A DNA stretch of 64,000 nucleotides from BJGN01 sp041159865. GTDB lineage: Bacteria; Bacteroidota; Bacteroidia; Chitinophagales; Saprospiraceae. The notes under the pieces are model-generated. The model was not told where the DNA came from and did not search any database. It saw nothing but the letters and a program-made list of their open reading frames with translations. Shown here piece by piece: positions 60,450 to 64,000 of this stretch. Both the position numbers and the translations under genes were made by a program. The stretch covers positions 3,377 to 67,376 of the forward strand of contig JBEAXK010000063.1 of assembly GCA_041159865.1 (NCBI GenBank). Reading direction: 5' to 3'. Each line of letters begins with the position of its first letter. Position 1 is the first letter of the stretch.

Positions 60450-61463
60450 TCATTTTTGGTATAATTGATCTGCATAGAGAGGAAGAAGTTCCTTAAACTT
60501 TCTGATAGTTGGTTTTAAACCAATAAAAGAGGCTGCTCCAGAAGCATTTTTATGTCCACCACCTTTAAAGTGTTTAGTAGCAATTTCTTGTACGGAAAAA
60601 TCACCTTTTGATCTCAATGATAATTTTACAATAGTAGGTTGTTCTGTTATAAGCGCTGCCATTTTAATTGTTTGTAAACGCATTAACATGTTAACTATTC
60701 CCTCGGTATCTCCTCTTTGAATATCAAACTCTACATAATCTTCTTTCGTAATGGTTACGATTGCAGTTGAAAATTCTTCTAAAATTTCTAATCGTTTATT
60801 TAGGCAATGACCAATAATTTTGAGTTGCTTAACTTCCAGATTATTATGAAGCCTGTTTTGAATACTAACATCATCTACACCTCTGTCTAGTAAAGTAGCC
60901 GTTACCCTGTAAACTTTAGAGGATGTATTATACAAAAAGGAACCTGTGTCAGAAATAATACCCACGTAGATAGCGTCGGCAGCGGCTGGAACTAAATATT
61001 TGGACAATTCAAGTTGATAAATTAAATCAAAAATAAGTTCAGAAGTTGAACTAGCAGAGGTATCTGAAAGAATAAAATCAGCAAAATTTTCTGGAAATAA
61101 ATGATGGTCAACGATAACTTTTGGTGCGGTTTGTTTCATCATCAATTCACCACATTTATCAATTCTATCCAGAGAATTAAAATCTAAGCAAAAAAAGATA
61201 TCTGCTTTTTCGATAGCCAGTTTTGCATGTTCCGGGAAATTATCGTATATAATGATATTCTCCACACCGTTCATCCAACTCAGATAATTTGGATATTCAG
61301 AAGGAAGTATAATTTTTACTGCATGTTGCTGAGCTATCAGGAAATGTGCCAAGCCCAGACTTGAACCCAAAGCATCTCCATCAGGATTTCTGTGAGAAAA
61401 AATCACAATATCTTTTGGAGAAGTAAGTAAATTTTTAAGTTGCGCTAGATTTTCCATATTCAT
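60450..61463 (-). CDS. nrnA: NrnA-type DHH/DHHA1 phosphoesterase (oligoribonuclease/pAp phosphatase)
   Basis: A 337-residue DHH-family enzyme that degrades nanoRNAs and may dephosphorylate 3'-phosphoadenosine 5'-phosphate. I start at the ATG at 61461-61463; an ATG two codons downstream is equally possible, and a TTG upstream is unlikely. Motifs are FSHRNPDGDALGSSLGL, FFCLDFNSLDRID, KVIVDHHLFPENF (DHH) and YVGIISDTGSFLYN. The DHHA1 part ends with KHFKGGGHKNASGAASF, the GGGH substrate-binding motif. It is divergent from ndk. Confidence 0.93.
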   Translation of the reverse strand: MNMENLAQLKNLLTSPKDIVIFSHRNPDGDALGSSLGLAHFLIAQQHAVKIILPSEYPNYLSWMNGVENIIIYDNFPEHAKLAIEKADIFFCLDFNSLDRIDKCGELMMKQTAPKVIVDHHLFPENFADFILSDTSASSTSELIFDLIYQLELSKYLVPAAADAIYVGIISDTGSFLYNTSSKVYRVTATLLDRGVDDVSIQNRLHNNLEVKQLKIIGHCLNKRLEILEEFSTAIVTITKEDYVEFDIQRGDTEGIVNMLMRLQTIKMAALITEQPTIVKLSLRSKGDFSVQEIATKHFKGGGHKNASGAASFIGLKPTIRKFKELLPLYADQLYQK

Positions 61464-61528
61464 AATCAAACAAAAGCGTAAATTCGCCGCAATTTAATCA
61501 CATTTATCTAGAATTTAAAAAAATAGTA

Positions 61529-61951
61529 ATGACAACAGGAAATCGCACCTTCACTATGGTTAAGCCAGACGCAGTAGCTGCAGGCAACACAGGAAACATT
61601 CTGGCAATGATTGAGCAAGCTGGATTTAAAATTGTTGCTTTAAAATTGACTCAATTATCTGAAGCCAAAGCGGGAGAATTTTATGCTGTTCACAAAGAAA
61701 GACCTTTTTATGGTGAATTAGTAGCCTTTATGTCCTCCGGACCTATTGTTGCAGCTATTCTCGAAAAAGAAAATGCAGTAAGTGATTTCAGAACGCTTAT
61801 AGGAGCAACAGATCCTTCAAAAGCAGAAGAAGGCACCATTCGTAAGAAATACGCCAAGAGTGTTGGCGAAAATGCTGTCCACGGTTCAGATTCTGATGAT
61901 AATGCAGCCATAGAGTCTGCTTTTCATTTTGCTGTTACAGATATGATTTAA
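61529..61951 (+). CDS. ndk: nucleoside diphosphate kinase
   Basis: A 140-residue NDK that transfers the gamma phosphate among nucleoside triphosphates. NRTFTMVKPDAVAAGNTGNI opens it; HKERPFYGELVAFMSSGPIV, GATDPSKAEEGTIRKKYAKS and the active-site His in ENAVHGSDSDDNAAIE follow. The N-terminal serine-rich variant features are absent and length is normal. Its stop codon abuts the stop of the convergent mutS2 gene (0 bases between). Confidence 0.98.
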   Translation: MTTGNRTFTMVKPDAVAAGNTGNILAMIEQAGFKIVALKLTQLSEAKAGEFYAVHKERPFYGELVAFMSSGPIVAAILEKENAVSDFRTLIGATDPSKAEEGTIRKKYAKSVGENAVHGSDSDDNAAIESAFHFAVTDMI

Positions 61952-64000
61952 TCATTTTATAGCTACCAGAGTTACGCCATCCCCGCCTAGCTTCGGGTCG
62001 GGATGGCTTATTTCCATTTCGACTCTATATTCTTTCAACTTTTTTCTCACTGCTTTTCGCAGAATTCCATCGCCCTTTCCATGTATTATTTCAATTTGAG
62101 AAGCACTGTTCATCAAAGCCGAATCCATATAGGTTTCAACAACTTGTAAAGCCTCCTGCATTCTCATACCCCGAATATCTAATTTACTTTCAAATCCAGC
62201 GACTTGCTTTATAGTATCAAAATTTAAACTTCGCAATTTTTTATCTAAGGGTTCCGGGCCTTTTTCCAAATCTCTAACATCTATAAATAACCTTAAATCA
62301 CCCATTAGAACTGTAGCCTTTTCTTTGTCAATGGCTACTAATAAACCAATAGCACCCCCACTTCTTAGTCTGACATAGTCTCCCGCTTTCAATATATTTG
62401 ATTCGCCTTCAGCATTTGAACCGTAATATATTTCCTCCTTTAATTGAGTTACTTCGAGCATTTTCTTTGCTCTTTCTTCTCTTAATTTAAGGGCAAGTTC
62501 GCGTGCTTTTTCAATATTTTTTTCTTCTTTTATTTCTTTAATTAGTCTTTCAACCTCTTTATTCACATTGCCTGTGTCCTGTAATTCCTGTTGTTTCTGC
62601 TCCAGTTTAAATCTCTTTCTTCTAAATTCATAATCTTTCTGCATGGATTCATAACCACGTACTAATTTATCAAGCAACTCTTGTTTTTCTTTTAAAGCTT
62701 GCAGAGATTCTCTAACCGTTTGTTTCTCTTTTTGTAAATCAACTAATAGTTCATCCACCTCCTTTTCACTCTTTCTGGTTCTTGATTGTGCATATTTAAT
62801 GACATGTTCAGAAAGACCACTCTTTTGTGCAATCTCAAAAGCATAGGAGGAACCAGGTTTACCTTCCAAAAAATGATAGGTTGGCGTCAGATTTTCCATA
62901 TCATATGCCATACAACCATTTATAATCCCCTCTGTATTATAAGCAAATATTTTTAAATTAGAATAATGGGTAGTGATGACACCAACTACTTCTTTGGCAT
63001 TCAATTCTTTCAAAATACCTTCAGCAATGGATCCACCGAATTGTGGATCCGTTCCAGATCCAAATTCATCAATTAAAAGAAGTGACCTATTACCTGACTG
63101 ACGAATAAAGGTATTCATATTAATTAATCTCGAGCTATAGGTACTTAAATCATCTTCGATTGATTGTTGATCACCAATATCTGCAAAAAATTCTTTAAAG
63201 ATTCCAAATTCACTTAATGGATCAGTTGGAACGGGAAGACCAGATTGAACCATAAGCTGCAATAAACCCAAAGATTTCATGGTAATGGATTTACCACCTG
63301 CATTGGGTCCGCTTAAAACCAAAATTCTATTTTTTTCCCCCAAGGTTAAGGAAAAGGGAATAGTAGGTTTTCCTAAACCCGCATTTTTTAAAAAAAGCAA
63401 AGGGTGTCTGCCTTTTATGATTTTAATAGTTGGTAAATCTTTAATGATGGGCTTTTGTGCATTTAATTTTTGAGCAAGCCTTGCTTTTGCTTGAATAAGA
63501 TCAAACTGAATGAGAACATCTTGAAAAACCTTAAAGCCTGAAGCATATGGTCTTAAAAAGGCACTTAGCGTTTTTAAAATACGATAAATCTCCTTTCTCT
63601 CTTCTTGTTCTAAATCAAAAACGTCATTATTAATATCTATAACACCCTCAGGTTCAATAAAAGTAGTTCGTCCAGTTGCTGATTCATCATGAATAATACC
63701 TCGTATTTTTCTTTTATGCTCTGAAGGTACACTTAGCACCCTTCTTCCATTTCGATACCCCTCCAAATTATCAGTTAACCAACCTTTATTTCTGTAATCC
63801 TGGATGATGTGTCTGAATACCTTATCAAGTTCCTTCACTTTAAACTGAATGGAACGTCTAATTCTTCCAAGCTCAGGAGAAGCATCTGGCCGGATATTGC
63901 CATCTGTGTCTATCACTTTATCAATTTCTTTTGCAATGGCAAAATCAAAATGAAGGGATCGAATAATATTATATAAATTAGGATAAATCTGGATTCTATC
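61952..64000 (-). CDS. mutS2: MutS2 family ATPase/endonuclease (5' part beyond window)
   Basis: 682 C-terminal residues are present and the frame stays open to the right edge, so the true start lies outside; a GTG at 63916 is internal. The MutS core ATPase shows Walker A LVLSGPNAGGKSITMKSLGLL, the QSIEDDLSTYSSRL region, LLLIDEFGSGTDPQFGGSIAEGIL and GVITTHYSNLKIFAYNTEGI. A long coiled-coil insert follows (about 380-500 of the visible part). The C-terminal Smr domain has LDIRGMRMQEALQVVETY and IEIIHGKGDGILRKAVRKKL. MutS2 acts on branched DNA and on stalled, collided ribosomes in some species. It ends against ndk. Confidence 0.96.
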   Translation of the reverse strand, partial: DRIQIYPNLYNIIRSLHFDFAIAKEIDKVIDTDGNIRPDASPELGRIRRSIQFKVKELDKVFRHIIQDYRNKGWLTDNLEGYRNGRRVLSVPSEHKRKIRGIIHDESATGRTTFIEPEGVIDINNDVFDLEQEERKEIYRILKTLSAFLRPYASGFKVFQDVLIQFDLIQAKARLAQKLNAQKPIIKDLPTIKIIKGRHPLLFLKNAGLGKPTIPFSLTLGEKNRILVLSGPNAGGKSITMKSLGLLQLMVQSGLPVPTDPLSEFGIFKEFFADIGDQQSIEDDLSTYSSRLINMNTFIRQSGNRSLLLIDEFGSGTDPQFGGSIAEGILKELNAKEVVGVITTHYSNLKIFAYNTEGIINGCMAYDMENLTPTYHFLEGKPGSSYAFEIAQKSGLSEHVIKYAQSRTRKSEKEVDELLVDLQKEKQTVRESLQALKEKQELLDKLVRGYESMQKDYEFRRKRFKLEQKQQELQDTGNVNKEVERLIKEIKEEKNIEKARELALKLREERAKKMLEVTQLKEEIYYGSNAEGESNILKAGDYVRLRSGGAIGLLVAIDKEKATVLMGDLRLFIDVRDLEKGPEPLDKKLRSLNFDTIKQVAGFESKLDIRGMRMQEALQVVETYMDSALMNSASQIEIIHGKGDGILRKAVRKKLKEYRVEMEISHPDPKLGGDGVTLVAIK
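61976..62007. terminator. GC-rich hairpin inside the coding end of mutS2
   Basis: GCCATCCC (61976-61983) and GGGATGGC (62000-62007) form a perfect 8-bp stem around a 16-base GC-rich loop. The sequence encodes the conserved HPDPKLGGDGV near the MutS2 C-terminus and lies 25 bases beyond the ndk stop. It could end ndk transcripts; no T-tract follows, so this is a suggestion. Confidence 0.35.

Noticed and set aside
63279..63916. A complete 654-residue MutS2 starting at 63916
   Set aside because: The codon there is an internal GTG; the frame continues open to 64000 with MutS2-like sequence, so the gene is cut by the window edge.
1..64000. CRISPR arrays, tRNA or rRNA genes, insertion sequences, prophage or integrative elements
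   Set aside because: I saw no regularly spaced repeats, no cloverleaf-like or rRNA-like segments, no transposase or integrase genes, and no stretch of clearly foreign composition.

Overview
The window is a dense, AT-rich chromosomal segment from a member of the Bacteroidota. The evidence is: promoters of the TTTG-N18-21-TAnnTTTG type, two secreted proteins with type IX secretion (T9SS) C-terminal sorting domains, a bacillithiol gene (bshC), a futalosine-pathway menaquinone gene (mqnD), and family-typical proteins (DUF1573, DUF3467, DUF1800/DUF1501, the topoisomerase I C-terminal repeat type). A relative of the Saprospiria, Chitinophagia or Cytophagia is my inference. I see no rRNA, tRNA, insertion sequence, prophage, CRISPR array or integron. 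No gene-free stretch exceeds 300 bases.

Layout. 1-4.9 kb: partial M1 peptidase, then a DUF6580-type membrane protein overlapping a secreted protein that looks like a catalytically dead S46/trypsin-fold peptidase, then convergent dnaK. 4.9-13.8 kb: lipoproteins, mltG and ddl (cell wall), a lipoprotein alpha-amylase, a degenerate HAD protein and a DUF1800/DUF1501 export pair. 13.8-19.1 kb: a leftward run of aspartate kinase, tilS, a T9SS thioredoxin-like protein, an HsdR_N-type nuclease-fold protein and anmK. 19.2-30.2 kb: amidase, HI0933-type flavoprotein, RluA-type synthase, mqnD, YjjG-type HAD, alanine dehydrogenase, a PorE-like TPR/propeller protein with two SPOR domains, MOSC protein, UbiA prenyltransferase and DUF1573 lipoprotein. 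30.3-42.9 kb: a PolX/PHP protein with a damaged polymerase site, FKBP, DUF3467, topA, BioD-like/DRTGG protein, purB, CocE-type hydrolase, a shortened PgpH-like HD protein, PduO, ABC ATPase and gatC. 43-58.3 kb: deoxynucleoside kinase, PLP homeostasis protein, alkaline phosphatase, glpK, bshC, a three-gene run of secreted hydrolases (penicillin acylase, M28, M14) and a TRAP transporter whose binding protein is encoded opposite its permeases. 58.3-64 kb: prfB with a complete programmed +1 frameshift site, a two-domain FKBP, nrnA, ndk and mutS2, which runs off the end.

Most of the content is housekeeping: cell-wall synthesis and recycling, translation, nucleotide metabolism, DNA maintenance. It is interleaved with secreted or lipid-anchored hydrolases that suit a protein- and polymer-degrading heterotroph. 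Genes are tightly packed, and many convergent neighbours overlap at their 3' ends. At several convergent junctions the hairpin that may end transcription lies inside coding sequence. Promoter positions show that several of the longest possible reading frames begin too early at TTG or GTG; I give the shorter starts.

No wholly new multi-gene system is evident. The best leads are individual proteins: the dead S46-like protease, the PorE-like protein with SPOR domains in place of OmpA, the PolX with an altered polymerase site, the PgpH-like HD protein lacking its extracellular domain, and an M28 peptidase with a changed metal ligand.
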